From contig OZ038382.1 in assembly GCA_964036045.1 (NCBI GenBank), forward strand, positions 153,400,961 to 153,464,960: a stretch of 64,000 bases of DNA, read 5' to 3'. This document shows positions 1 to 12,083 of the stretch, one piece after another (within the stretch, counting starts at the first letter, position 1; each line of letters starts with the position of its first letter). This DNA is from Eutreptiella sp. 'Long Island Sound 2002' (Eukaryota; Euglenozoa; Euglenophyceae; Eutreptiales; Eutreptiaceae). Position numbers and translations under genes: made by a program. The notes beneath the pieces are model-generated. The model worked only from the letters and a program-made list of their open reading frames with translations. It was not told the DNA's origin and searched no databases.

Positions 1-2340
1 GGGTCAATGAGTGAACGGGGAGGGGGACAAGTGGGGCACTAGCCACCCGCCACCAACCAGTTGACTGTCACCGGCCAACCGTCGTTGTCCAGCGAGGTGC
101 TGTTGGTGACCACCGCATGGTGCCACATTTCTCTGGTCAAACTTCAACAAGAGTTGATAGTTTTCAGAGTAGGAACTGTTACAGGTTTAAGGCTGGTTGG
201 CTTGTAATACTTTTGCCATCCAGCAGTATACGCCCCCCCCCCCCCTGCCTCGTGCCTTCTCTGTTTGCTTGTATGTGTGTGCGCGCACACGCATGTGTGT
301 GTCAGCTGGGCCACCCCTCTCCAGCCTACTTTGAATAGAATCGTTCAGGTCATCCCCCCCAGTTTTTCTCATGCATGGCAGTTTCCGGCCTAAGCTGTTC
401 TCAAAGGAAGTATGCACAGAACGAGTAAATTTGGGGCAGAAGAAAACCTTGTCGGCAAACAGGACATAGCTGTGTGCTTGCCATCCAAGGGAAATGATTG
501 GCTACAAATGGTCGCAGAACGGATTCAGTCATGTGCAGAAATACAGACATTTCACCCTGTTGACCACTACAGTCGGTCAGAGAAATAACAGTCAGTCAGC
601 TACTAATGCAGAGGGGGGGAGGAGGTTCCAAGAACAGGCTGTAATCCAATCCAATCCAATCAGTTCAAAGTTTCAACCAATTGCAGCGCACGTTGCGTTC
701 CAAAGGTGGGGCACAAGGAATGTGGATGCAGGGCGCCCTGTCTGTGTTTAGTGAGGAGCAGGCAGGGAAGGAAGTTATATATTCTGTGTGAGTTGCAACT
801 GCATGGCTACCTTTGGCACAATATATTGCAAAGGGTTGTACTACCTCCACAATATGCCAGATTTATATTGCGGCTGACGATTACAAGCAGGTCCCAGTTG
901 CAGCCCAGTTGCATCCCAGTTGCTGCCACTTTTAAGGTACCTGGCGGTCTCTGGAGTCAGCCAGTGTGAGACATTGTCAGATCTCAGAGACATTAGACTC
1001 CAGGATCTTACCTCAACACTTCCGTAGCACTCTCAGCCAGTCGGCGGCAGTGGCAGACTTCAAAAGTCGAGCCAAAAAAAAAAAGGAATCAGCCAGTGTG
1101 AGATAGCACCAACAATCATAAACAGGAATGATGCTGTGGTGCAGGCAGCAAAGAGTCCTAGGGTTATGATGTTGCCTGGTTTTGGTGTACAAGCAAGTGC
1201 GGCACTATTAGACCTCATCTAGAGGGTGAATTGTTGACGGCATATCTTTGGGTTGGTAATTTGAATGGAGGAGGCTGGTGTTTGTAGTGACATGCTGATG
1301 TGTGATTCTGAGTTTTGAATTGCGTGCAGGAATGAAAGTCGTCATTGAAACCACCAATAAACTGATGAAAATGGGTCGATGAATTGTGGTTGTTGTTTGT
1401 GAGTGTGCATGCAGCAGCATTTCTCATCGCAGCTTGCAGCACAAGCTACTTGCTCTTTGAGAACCGTTTTAACACAGATGTAAGAGAGCCTTTCAAAATC
1501 CCTCTCTGGTGCTCCCTTTGGGTCTCTGGTGCAGGTTCTATTCTCTGTTGATTGTAGGGTTATTTATTTTTTCTAGTGCAGTTGTTGAATTCTAAGTCTT
1601 TTTCTGAATTCTGTGGTGTTATGTGTGCTTGCTCTATGCCAGTGTCAGTGTTGTGTGCTTTTTCAGTCTGGAGGAGTATTTGTAGTCCCGAGTTGGGGAT
1701 GCCATATTTTACTCCACAAATCCACGGCACTCCAAAATGTTTTTCTGATGGACCCTTCTCTTTTCTACTACATTGTGTTGAACAGTGTTCCTTTTTTGCC
1801 AAGGTAACAGATTAAAAGGGGTTTCTTCAATGGCGACCACAAGTAAAATATCATTGCTGATACTAAACTGCGTCCTATCTCCGTTTGTCTACTCTACACG
1901 AACGAAACCTAAAGAATAGGCCCTAGCACCCTGGGGATTGAGGGGATGCACAGTGCAAAAAACCCAACAAATAGGTTGCCCAATTTCCTTTGTTTCTAAA
2001 AAAAGATGACGAGTATATGGTGGAAGTACGAGACATGTGGATACAAATAGTACCATGAAGCATATTGGACATATATCTTTGCTTTTCCGGTTGGGCTATC
2101 CAGAAGGTCCAATGACAGTGAAGATATGCAATGAGACCTGGAATGGGTTTGTGTTTCGCATACTATAGGTTGTATTTACGGCTTACACGCAAATAACCAA
2201 AAAGAGATTCAACACAATAGAGAATCATGTAGCAACGCATGTAGGATAGCTGGCAATTAATCTTAGCATTGCAACCCCTACTAGTTCACATTATAGCAAT
2301 AATACACATAATAGCAATGGCAATAGCCGCCGAAATAATT
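1..2340. other. Intergenic region, no gene recognised
   Basis: No open frame here has recognisable protein character; the longest are under 90 codons and overlap each other on both strands. The region holds a 13-base C run (233-245), a short TG/GC-rich tract (270-302), an ATCCA run near 645-660, three tandem units around CCCAGTTGC (892-925), and an A run near 1072-1083. The composition looks like non-coding DNA. Confidence 0.5.
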
Positions 2341-3756
2341 TTTTTCATACCTAAATGTTGAGGTTGAGGTCGAGCAGAGAAACAGGCTTAAGGAGAAGCG
2401 CTATACTATGGACAGCGGCAACAGAGAGCCACAGCCTATGGCTCCTCGGGCGTCAAACAAGGTATGGCCGCGGACCTCATATGGAGCATTTCATATCTGC
2501 AGTGCAGCCAAAGTACAAGGAGGATATCCCGCCAAAGTGTACTATCATGACTTGGAGGCAACATATTAACCAAGGCGGGTCCATCTGTAGGACGCATGGC
2601 ACATCGCATGCTTTGCATGTACAACCTACGTCGCGTGTCACCTCTCCTTCGCTTGCACTGTTCCCTTTTTTGTGTCCACATTTCGCCGTGTGCTTTTTTT
2701 GCTCGGCCGGAGACAGCAATGTCGAAAATGGGGCGATGTAGCCCACCTTACTCTCGCCGAAGAGGGTACTCTAGTGCATCCATGGCGCATGTTGCGGCGC
2801 TAAAACACTTCGGTCGCATAGCATTGCAACCACGAGCAGATGCATAACCGGATCATTGGCACCAAGCTTCAAGAAGCGACACGGCTGGGGCACCCTGAGG
2901 TGCTACGGCAACTCTAGCCGCATTGTTGTCCATTATTGTAACTTCATGCGGCCTTTTCTACCATCCATCACCGTTGCTCAATCGCCCATGGACACACCTT
3001 CGCAAGAAGATAGATACACAAGGTGCGTAAGTTCAACACATTGCCCTTGCCAATACGTGGTTCGACCCGTATGCTGCCATTGTTGCCCCACCAGAGCATT
3101 TAGGCATGTCATTGGCTAGAAGCATGTCTGTACACTGTTGTTGCAATATTCCACATATTGTTATAAAAACATTGTAGGCTAGAATTTCAGGCTATCTCAC
3201 TTTACCCTATTGCCAAAACAGGAACATTATCTAGCCTATCCTTGGTAAAACGGTATTCTTAAAAGTGAGATGGCACTGTACTACAAGAGATGCAGCTTTC
3301 TATTGTCTAAGCTATTGTGCCGTGGTTGCCTCACTTTGTTGGATGCTATGTACAAAAGGTAGTTGATGGAATCTACAACACCAATAACGAGAAGCGCAAA
3401 AGCACGACGACACTTGTCGTCAACCAAGCAACCATCCTCATCCTCTTCGGAGTAGTTCACAAAGATATGCCCGCAAGGTGCCTCTCAAGGGTCTCATCGC
3501 GGAAGAGAGGTAGCATTTTGTATCCGGCTCACAACGTTCAGAAATGTGTACCAGACTACTGCTAGGTTTGCAAACCTAGTCGGTGGGTCGCACACGAAGA
3601 CCAATAAAACAACGTTAGCAATAAGACTATGAAAGGACCACTTTGTGTTGACAACACTACAAGGCTTGGACTACGCGAACCTTGGTGACAGACCCAAAGC
3701 TGACAGCATGTGTCCTTGTCATTTCTTACGAATAAGGTGCTCACAATTTTGCCTCG
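2341..3756 (+). other. Left flank of the retrotransposon; possible decayed coding remnants
   Basis: Several short plus-strand frames (2355-2741, 2596-2847, 2856-3119, 3317-3565) follow each other in different frames. They might be one decayed gene, but no family motif is visible and I assign no function. The segment ends in the CTCG tetranucleotide (3753-3756) that is repeated after the right LTR. The original integration site can therefore be read as the join of 3756 to 15156. Confidence 0.2.
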
Positions 3757-4552
3757 AGTAAGAAAAAGTGCTTTTCCATTGCTTTGGGACATACTCTAGT
3801 TGTATTAGAGATGCACTGAGCATCCATGCATTTTTATCTTAGTATTGGTCCAGCCAAAAGTGGTGAGAACACATTTAGACCTATGGAACCAAACACCCAA
3901 TCAGGATATGGAGTGGACCCCTTAATCCCCTTTCAATCAGAAGTAAAACATCTTTTCCTGAGTTGACTGAGCACTGACATACCTAAGGTAGAGCCTATGA
4001 ATTTATCTATGTTTTTCCATGAATACTTATCTGCCCTAGTGGTATGCACCATAGGGGGTTAGGCACCTCTTTTTGAGAGGTCCTGGGTTCAATTCCTGGT
4101 CAGCCTAACTAAGTAGGAAGATCCCATGTGACATGGCAGTGACCTCATCGCCACATACCATGCCACCTCAGCACATATGGGACCCAAAATAAAGAGTGCA
4201 CATCTCCTAAGATGGCACTATGGAGAGAGAGTGATCCTGAGGCAGTTTTCTAACTCTTTTCCCAAAACATTTCAGCTATCTCTGTGAATATGCATTCATT
4301 TGTATCCTTAGTTGCAGTTTCTGTGAATATCTAATCATCTTTCACTGTTTACACTGCAGCCCTTCATGCTTTGATCCTGAATTACCTTCTCCTTGCATAC
4401 TTTTGGCTTGGGCTATCCTGGATTGAGTTGGCTTTACTGTATTTCAACAAACAAAAGCTTTTCATCATCCAAAACCAGCAGCAGGACACCCTACAGCAAC
4501 AACAAGCAGCAGGAAAAGCAAAAACAAAGTGCTGAAAACACTATAAACTTTT
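3757..4552 (+). repeat. 5' long terminal repeat
   Basis: It matches 14356-15151 at constant offset 10,599 with the same length. It contains an AATAAA (4188-4193) usable as a poly(A) signal, a TATAAA-like string close to its right end (4542-4547), and a tRNA-like segment with A-box and B-box matches (4030-4110). Shared sequence may extend one base further left (G at 3756), but CTCG as the target duplication fits both sides best. Confidence 0.92.
4030..4190 (+). repeat. tRNA-derived, SINE-like segment inside the 5' LTR
   Basis: The segment begins with an A-box-like string (CTGCCCTAGTGGTATGCACC), continues with a perfect 5-bp anticodon-type stem ACCTC/GAGGT enclosing a 7-base loop TTTTTGA, and then a B-box (GGGTTCAATTCC) inside a wobble-rich T arm. 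The loop places TTT at the anticodon, as in lysine tRNA. Downstream comes a body with ACATGGCAGTGACC and CATGCCACCTCAGC. The same order of parts, diverged, occurs on the minus strand at 16100-16331, so this is a repeat family and not chance. It could be a SINE captured by the LTR, or the LTR could be the source of the SINE body. RNA polymerase III activity is not shown. Confidence 0.65.
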
Positions 4553-4553
4553 C

Positions 4554-4570
4554 TGGTAGCAAGAGGCAGC
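4554..4570 (+). other. Primer-binding site, initiator tRNA-Met type
   Basis: Starting one base after the LTR, TGGTAGCA can pair with a tRNA 3' end UGCUACCA, as in the initiator methionine tRNA of many eukaryotes. The next bases AGAGG resemble the continuation GAGG with one extra A. Position and sequence both fit a minus-strand priming site. Confidence 0.65.
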
Positions 4571-4652
4571 CTGTCTCTGTGCACCGGCAGCGACCCCGCG
4601 CCGTACAACCAGTGCTCCGAGCAGGCAAATACAAGCAGAAGGGCGGATTAAG

Positions 4653-7154
4653 ATGGATCCAGCAAGAGTGGACGCCGAGGTGAAAACAGCGCCAGCGCCA
4701 GAGGCACCGGCAAGGCCGGCGCCTGACGCTGTACCTTCGGTGGAGCCCTTACATGGGCCAATGGATACGGCGGAGGACTCGTTGGATGGCCTCCAGACGG
4801 CCTTTGGGGCCCTGTCGGTGAAGGAAGTGGTCTCTCAGCCTCAGCCTTTGAAGAGGAAGAGAGAGAACGAGAGCGAGAAGGATGCTGGGGAAGGAGCAGA
4901 CGAAGGAGAGGAGCAAGGGCAAGACCCGACGGATGTACCTACCTTCGAAGGCGCACCAAGCGCTTCTGGCCTCCAAGCATCACCCTCTCCCATAACCACC
5001 ACACTCCCAGCCGCCACAACATCCACTTCCACAACCAACCTACCTATGGCAAAGGGCACAGGCTTTACTGGCATGCCTCCCTACCCCGCCTATGGTATGG
5101 GCCCACCAACCACTGCGCTCCATGAGGCAACTACTGCCAGTGAGCCTGTGGCTTCCAGCGCTGCGCCGCGATGGTATGCAGCTGACTATCCCCATCCACT
5201 CCACGCCACTGGAACCTACATGGATGTTCCTGGGTATGCTCCTGGTTATGCACCTGGGTATGCACCCCTGAGTGGGTTGAGGAAAGGACCGGAATCTCTG
5301 GGCGGCAGGAGTAGAGGATCGGGAAGATCCTCCAACAGGTCCCTGACGCGGTCGGAGATCAATGAGGTGCTCCGAGGAGCCACTTCGCAAATCGTGAGCG
5401 ACCTCACGCAAGAGATCAGGGAGAAACTGCAGCCCCTGATGATCCCGTCCCATGCGTCACCTACGACGGTGGGAATGTCACCCCACCGAGTACAGGCTAA
5501 CCACCTGGCGGCGGGGTTGACAAATACCCTGGGGAGCCTGAGGAGCCGACCGATGCCGACTCCTGCAGCAGTACCGAGAAGTCCATTCGTCCCGAGGACA
5601 GCCCAGCCACCCTACAGTCACGTGACGAACTCGACGAGGGCCGAGCTGGACCAGCTGGGGCTGACAGCCCTAAGGGCTATGGTGGACGTGGAGCCTTATG
5701 GCTCCAGTGATCTAGGCGGAGACCCCTATGATGATGGGCCGCCGTCGATGACTTCTTCTTCGCCATCGGATGACGAAGACCCTGAGGACCCCGAGGACCC
5801 CAAGGGTAAGAAGAAGAAGAAGAAGAAGAAGAAGACCCGACGCCCTGAAGGACGCCGAGCTCAGGAGGCGAAGGCTATTGCCACCTCCAAGATAGTGGTG
5901 AACCTGCCTGAGTTCACAGGCAAGGACCTCAGCGAGTTCGCTGAGAACTTTGGCCGGTTCCTACGACTGACCGGCCAAACCCACGCGAGTGGGCGAGTGA
6001 AGTGCGACCTGCTCCTGCAGTGCTGCAAGACGAAGTACCTGGAGAAGCAGGTCAGGCAGATCGTCACTAACTCCGCCACCTTTGCCGACGTGTTGGTTGC
6101 CCTGGAGAGGCAGTACCCAACCTACGAGACCGACCTCTCCATCAGGGCCGAGATCCAGAACCTGCCCGTCCTACCCAACAACCCCAAACCCGGCAGGGTC
6201 TCCGAGTTGTTGGCGGACCTGGACCACTGGGCTGGACGACTGACGCCCGGTTCCTACAGCAGCGACGACCTGCTGTTTTGGTTGTGCTCCAAGCTCCCCC
6301 GTGAGCTATGGGACGAGTGCCGTCTGACGGCTGAGCGCAAGGCTAGATCCCTCCGCTACGAGGATCTATGCGTGCTGCTCCTGGAGATGGCGCTGGAGAA
6401 GGAGAGCGACCAACACGTGAACCACTACCGTCTTGGTGGTGGAGGTTCTGGAGGCAAAGGGTACCAAGGGTCCCGACCTGGGCAGGGGACTACCCCCAAA
6501 CACGCCCACGCCCGCCTAATGGAGAACGTGAAGGAGCTATTCTGGTGTGATGCCAGAGATGAACAGGGCCACCTGCAGCATGCCTCCGACTGCGAGCAGC
6601 GAGACTGCTTTGTAGTCCAGGGGAAGCAGCAGGAAAAGATCACCGGCGCCAAGGTGAAGCTGCCGGATCATTACCGCTGCACCATCACGTGTGCATTCTG
6701 CGGTAAGCGGAAGCACTATGAGGACGAGTGCTACCATAAGCAACGCCTATCGGCGAAGCTTAAGGGGGAAGATCCTGGCAAAAGCTCAGGCAAAGGTGGA
6801 GGCAAGGCCAAAGGCAACGACTCCGGCAAGGGCAAGTCGAAAGGACGTGGTCAAGGTGGTCAAGACAATGGTCAAGGCGGACGAGGAGGAGGCGCTAATC
6901 GCCAGAACGACAACAAGAACAAGGACAAGAACGGAGGTAACCCCAACCCTAATCCAGGGGGGAACTCCGAGCCCTCTGGAGGGCAGTCTGGACCTACCAC
7001 ACGCTCACAGACGCAGGCCCAGCAAGAACAAGGAGCCAAGCGTGAGCATGAAGGTGGTGACGACGGCAACGCCAAGAAGAGGAGCCGTTTCATGAGGATG
7101 GCCCGCAAATTGTGGAACAAGGGGTTCGAGGTGACCTGTCCCGCTGAGTTCTGA
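4653..7154 (+). CDS. gag: Gag polyprotein of the Ty3/Gypsy element
   Basis: An 833-residue Gag that forms the particle and binds the RNA. The start is the first ATG after the 98-bp leader. Residues 1-200 are Pro/Ala/Thr-rich, with three tandem PGYA units near 195-206. Before residue 383 comes an acidic run, and then a lysine tract of nine or ten residues. Residues about 410-590 are predicted helical and resemble the capsid part of retrotransposon Gag. A zinc knuckle CX2CX4HX4C (CAFCGKRKHYEDEC) lies near 680-693. The tail is rich in Gly, Lys, Asn and Gln and is likely RNA-binding. At 833 residues it is long for the family. The frame ends in TGA at 7152-7154 and continues open into pol, so a Gag-Pol fusion would need readthrough and not frameshifting. 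Confidence 0.9.
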   Translation: MDPARVDAEVKTAPAPEAPARPAPDAVPSVEPLHGPMDTAEDSLDGLQTAFGALSVKEVVSQPQPLKRKRENESEKDAGEGADEGEEQGQDPTDVPTFEGAPSASGLQASPSPITTTLPAATTSTSTTNLPMAKGTGFTGMPPYPAYGMGPPTTALHEATTASEPVASSAAPRWYAADYPHPLHATGTYMDVPGYAPGYAPGYAPLSGLRKGPESLGGRSRGSGRSSNRSLTRSEINEVLRGATSQIVSDLTQEIREKLQPLMIPSHASPTTVGMSPHRVQANHLAAGLTNTLGSLRSRPMPTPAAVPRSPFVPRTAQPPYSHVTNSTRAELDQLGLTALRAMVDVEPYGSSDLGGDPYDDGPPSMTSSSPSDDEDPEDPEDPKGKKKKKKKKKTRRPEGRRAQEAKAIATSKIVVNLPEFTGKDLSEFAENFGRFLRLTGQTHASGRVKCDLLLQCCKTKYLEKQVRQIVTNSATFADVLVALERQYPTYETDLSIRAEIQNLPVLPNNPKPGRVSELLADLDHWAGRLTPGSYSSDDLLFWLCSKLPRELWDECRLTAERKARSLRYEDLCVLLLEMALEKESDQHVNHYRLGGGGSGGKGYQGSRPGQGTTPKHAHARLMENVKELFWCDARDEQGHLQHASDCEQRDCFVVQGKQQEKITGAKVKLPDHYRCTITCAFCGKRKHYEDECYHKQRLSAKLKGEDPGKSSGKGGGKAKGNDSGKGKSKGRGQGGQDNGQGGRGGGANRQNDNKNKDKNGGNPNPNPGGNSEPSGGQSGPTTRSQTQAQQEQGAKREHEGGDDGNAKKRSRFMRMARKLWNKGFEVTCPAEF

Positions 7155-7195
7155 CGGGGACGCTCTGGTGGCACCCAAGACCTGGTGTTTTGGGT
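7152..7195 (+). promoter_or_regulatory. Candidate stop-codon readthrough signal between gag and pol
   Basis: The gag stop is followed directly by CGG (TGA CGG), a context known to promote readthrough in several plant RNA viruses such as tobraviruses. Eighteen bases later a hairpin can form: ACCCAA (7173-7178) with TTGGGT (7190-7195), loop of 11. Pol continues in the same frame. Inference: Gag-Pol is made by readthrough, as in gammaretroviruses, which use UAG. The hairpin is short and its effect is untested. Confidence 0.5.
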
Positions 7196-10100
7196 ACGTA
7201 TCCGACTAGGGGGACGTGAATACCTGGGGGTACTGGATACTTGAGCCACAATATCGATAGTGGCCAAGAAAATTTTACCTTGTGGGAGCCTGAAGAACAC
7301 CATGACCACCGCCGCTATACGGATGGGGGATGGACATGTGGTGCACAGCTCCGGGGACTGCGAAGTGGAGGTACCTATGGGCTCCAGGACTATCGCCCAT
7401 CGGTTCTATGTGATGGACACTGATGCCTTCGACTTTGTACTGGGTACTGACTTCTTCGTGCAGCACTCCCAGATACAATCCCTGACGCTGCAAGCGCCCT
7501 ACCTCCTGTACGTGGACCACGGCAGTGGCAGAGAGTCTTTGCCACTGGAGCAGTCGGAACATACCTCGAGTTACCTGAGACTATCGAAGGAGGAGCCCTC
7601 GAACATGATGGCGGCCTCCAAAACTGAGGACTATCAACTATTGGGGGAAGTCCTAGACCAAGGTCTGAAGGAGTTGGGTTACTCTCGAGAAGACCTAAGT
7701 GTGGAACTGTTCGCCAGCGACAAGCAGCATGTACTGGACCTATACTGCAGCAAGGGGAAGAACTGCAGCTACAAATTTTACTGGCCCTCTTTCGGGATGG
7801 CCTACGGGAACCCCAGATTCAGTGAACTGGGGAAGGTGCTGACCAAGGTGGCCTTGGAACGTTCCCGTATGGTCCTGTGTTCCCCCGATTGGGGAGCCCA
7901 TGGGGGCAACGAGTACTGGCGAACCCTCCTTGACAAGCTGACTATCAGCTCTGTGCGGTTACCTGATGAGGCCATCTACGTGCCTCTGGGACGCAAGACG
8001 CCCATTGGGAAGCCCGGATGGGGGAGTATGCTCAGCGTGGTGGACGGAAGTCTTACCACCATCCCCTGGGAAGACTTGGACCCTACTCTGGTCCAGGCTA
8101 TACAACGAGAAAGCGATGGACTCGCCTTGGGTGACTTGAAGGATCGCCTACGACCTCAAGATGCTGTTGAAACTACACCCGGAGGAGATGAGTACGTCGT
8201 GACTGACACCAACGCCCCCAACTCTCCCTGTCATGTACCTGTCCCTGATGGAGTCTCTGAGTGTGGACTATCTGAGCTACCTAGCTCTATCCACTCAGAC
8301 GACGAAACTGAGCACGACGCCTTCTTCGTGCAGACTGCGGTGGAAGAAGTGGAGAACGCCGAGTACGTCGCCCCACTAAAACCCCTACTCTCCATGAGGG
8401 TGGAACACCCCGTGGATGAAGAGCTGGACCCTCGATCCAGGCTCAGGGAGTATGTGGATTCCAAGAGGAAGTTGGTGGCGAAAAAGCTATGCTACGCGAA
8501 GCCTACCCGCAGCTCGTGGCCACTGAAGCAAGGGCGTATGGGAGACCTATCCCAACTGAAGGAGGACCTCGAACAGAAGATCACCACCTGGCAAAGGGAG
8601 GTAGATCTCAAGCTCATGAAGAGCGTATGGGGTGCCCATGTGAGGACCCCAGAGGAGGACGACCTCTCGGAGGAATGTGTATGTGAACCCCCTAAAGCGT
8701 GCCTATGTTGCCATCGTCCACCGGAGATGGTTGAGCAAGACCTTCTGTATGCCTACCAAGGGCTGAAGGATGCTACCGCGGGCGAAGAGTCGGTTGAGGA
8801 CCACCTCCCGACGTCTATTCAAGGGGCAAGCAACTTACACTCCGACGAGGACATGGAGGACAAGATCAAGGTACTGGACCCGCGGGTACAAAAGCTGATA
8901 AGGACCTATCTGGAGGTGTTCGGAGAACTACCCCCTCCAGCCTCATGCGACAAGCTGGTACAGATGGACCTCAAGCTGAAACCCGAGTTCGTGGGTCACA
9001 AGATCCGGAGGAGACCCTATCCAGCTCCTAAAGAGCAGGCCGACGAGATTGAGCGACAGATACAAGAATGTATCGACGCTGGCCTAGTCCTGGAGTACAA
9101 GGATGGGGACTACCCCCTACACTGCAGCCCCTGTTTCCTGGTGGCTAAACCTGGGTCTACAGCCAAACGGTTGGTAGTGGACTATGGAGAGCTGAACAAG
9201 AAGACGTTGAACCACTCAGGGTCCATTCCCAATATGGAGTCTACCCTGGAGAAGATAGCCTCCTGTCGCTACAAGACCAAGATGGACAAGCGAAGTGGAT
9301 TCTGGCAAGTGGATCTGACGCCCAACGCGCAGGAACTACTGGCCTTCATCACCCCTCAGGGGAGGGTATTCAAGTGGAAGGTCATGCCATTCGGCGTGGC
9401 TAACGCACCCGCTCTGTTCCAAGAGCTGATGAACAAGATCTTGTCCATCCTACGAAGGAGACCTAAGGTGCAGGAGCTCATATCCCGTGGGGCCCAGATG
9501 GAGGCGCACATCGACGATGTATGCCTCGGGACCAATACCCAGGAGGATCACCTAATCCTCTTGGGTGAGTTCTTTGCGGTCTGCCAGGAGAACCACACAC
9601 GACTCAAGCTGGAGAAGTGTGAGTTCATGCAGGAGACCATGCAGTACTTGGGGTTTGACGTTGGCTATGGGTGGTGGACCCCAGGGGCCTCTAAGGCCAA
9701 ACCCCTGATGGATGCCAAGGTACGACACGAAGACCCCAAGAAAGGACTTCATGATGTACGCAGTTTCATTGGGGCGTGCAACTTCTATCGCCGCCACATC
9801 AAGAACTTCACCTATACCAGCGCCGTTCTGACGGACTTGATCAAGAAGAGTACTACTTGGCGCTGGGGCCCACAAGAGCAACAAGCGTTTGACGAGCTCA
9901 AAGACAAGGTAGCCAACGCTAAGTGCTTGGGCGTGCCTAGGGCACAAGGGGAGATTATCCTGGTGACCGACGCCAGCAATGTGGGCGGTGGTGGAACGTT
10001 GTTCCAATGGCAAGCACTAGAGAAGGAGGAGTTCGACTCGGCCATTTCCCAATGGGGGACGGAAGGTCTCAACCGAGATGGAACCCTCAAGCACAGCTAC

Positions 10101-12083
10101 CCTGACGACAAGTGGGTCCTAGTACCTCTGGGCCACTGGAACTGGAAGTGGAACCAGGCCAGGGGGAACTACTCCACCTATGAGCAGGAACTGCTCGCGG
10201 GTATGCTGGTGCTATCCTCACAAGCACGATTGTTGGGGAGTAACCCTGTGGTCTGGCTATGCGACCAAGAACCGGTCCGCAGTTTCCAGAAGGGCCCCCC
10301 ACCTGAGAAGGCCAAGCTACGTCGCTGGTGGACCTACCTCAGTCAACTACGGCTGACGGTACACCATATCCAGGGAGTGAAGAACGAGTGTGCCGACTAC
10401 ATCAGCCGCGACAACTTCGACGCCCTGATTGGTGCCCGGTCTGAAGCGCTGGCTAAGGAGGCGTTCAGCCGTATGGACGTACACCTGGACCTGAACATGA
10501 CCATGATACGCCCCCTGGACGGACTCCAACAATCGGAGTACCTACAGGAGTTTGGGAATATCTACCGGCGCCTGGAGAAACGCCTTGAACCCCTCCTGGT
10601 CAACCAAGACCAGTGGAAGCGGGACAAGAGCTACCTCTGGCACGAGGACCGCATCGTGGTGCCTAGTGACCGAGTCCCAGCGCTGGTGAAGTGGACCCAT
10701 GAGTCCAGTGGTCATGTGGGTGCTGACCGTACCCTGAGGCTGTTCAAGCAGTGGTTCCACACTACGTGGACTGACGACCAGCTGCGGAAGACGCTCCCGC
10801 CTATCGTGGACAAGTGCCCGTGCAGGTCCTGTAAACCAGGGGATATCAGGGACAGAGGTCTCTACTCGACCCTGCCCATCCCTCACTGTGCTAACAGTGT
10901 TCTATACGTGGACTACACGGAGATGCCGAAGTTCGGGGGCTATGACTTCGCCCTCGTGGTAACCTGTGGGTTGACCAGGTTTACCAGGGTGTTCCCATGT
11001 ACCAAGCACATTACCGGAGAGGAGACTATCAAGATACTCCTGGAGGAGTGGTTTTGTGTCTATGGGGATCCCAAGGAGATCAACTCCGATGAGGACGTAC
11101 GAGTACGCTCAGATACTGGCTGGTACAAGAAGGTCCTGAGGTCCCTCAATGTCCAGGTGTCTACGGGGATTCCCTACTCTCACACGAGCAACCCCCTATG
11201 TGAGCGACAGATTCGTGTCCTGAAGGAGAACGTCAGGATATGGTGCAAAACTGAACGCACCAGAGACTGGGTGAGACTACTCCCCGTCATATCCTTGATG
11301 ATGAACTCCCAAGAGAGTTCAGCTACTGGCTACTCGCCACATGAGCTATTCATGGGGCGCCCGGCATGGTTCCTACATGCTCCCTATCCAGAGGACACCC
11401 ATTCTTCTGTGGGTGAATGGGTCCAAGAGCAACAAGCGAAGGTGGACAAGGCCAAGGCTATGCTCCAGAGAGTGAGGGAGCGTCAGTGGAACAAGAAGAA
11501 CAAGCACCGTGTACCGGCCACCTACCAACCGGGGGACTGGGTGCTGGTGCACCACAGTCGACTACCCGCCTGGCCACGCTCTACCAGCGATGACCCATAC
11601 TTCGGGCCGTACAAGATCCTATCTGTGGATGGACACCGTATCACCGTGCGGTGTTCTCCCCGTCTAGGGGGGACCCTGGTGTGCGCCGCTCAACACCTGA
11701 AGCGCTACCATGATCCTGAAGACCTCTGTGGGGAGGAGTGGGAGCTGAACGACGAGGAAATCGCCGCTCTGGACCTACAAGGGGCTGCCAGCCCCATGGA
11801 AGTTGAAGGTGAACTCCCCGACATGAACGCCGAGGAGATGGCTAAGGAGGGCTTCTACCTGGTGAAGTCTGTCCTACGCCACCGCTATCGCCAGGGTTGG
11901 CGCTTCCTCACCCTCTGGGAAGGGTTTGGAGTCGAAGAGGCCACCTGGGAGCCCTTCTCTGCATTTGTTCTACCTGAGGGACGCCTAAACTCAGTTCTGG
12001 TTGACTACTTGTCCCAGAACAACCTTGGTGAGTTGTTGAGGCTCGCTGAGACGCTTGCCTCCAAGAATAAAGCTAGGGACTGA
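7155..12083 (+). CDS. pol: Pol polyprotein (protease, RT, RNase H, integrase, chromodomain), interrupted by TGA in the protease
   Basis: The frame continues from gag. The protease region reads to VLDT, then TGA (7242-7244), then ATISIVAKK. The TGA takes the place of the active-site Gly codon of the Asp-Thr-Gly motif, so this copy lacks an intact protease unless the codon is recoded. After it the frame is open for 1,612 codons. Counting from 7260, reverse transcriptase spans about residues 575-810 with catalytic HIDD near 750 in place of the usual YxDD. RNase H spans about 898-1055 (VTDAS near 900). Integrase has an HHCC zinc site near 1146-1195 and D, D, E residues between about 1217 and 1315 (VDYTEM, NSDEDV, CERQ). 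A C-terminal chromodomain is near 1530-1580 (WRFLTLWEGF, EATWEPF), a module that in related elements directs insertion to chromatin marks. The frame ends in TGA. Confidence 0.93.

Noticed and set aside
7260-7262. GTG at 7260 as the start of pol
   Set aside because: The frame and the protease domain continue upstream through 7155. A start inside the protease after its catalytic residues makes no sense.
9552-10886. Antisense ORFs of 90-153 codons within pol
   Set aside because: They lie opposite conserved RT and RNase H codons and show no independent signal. They are shadows.
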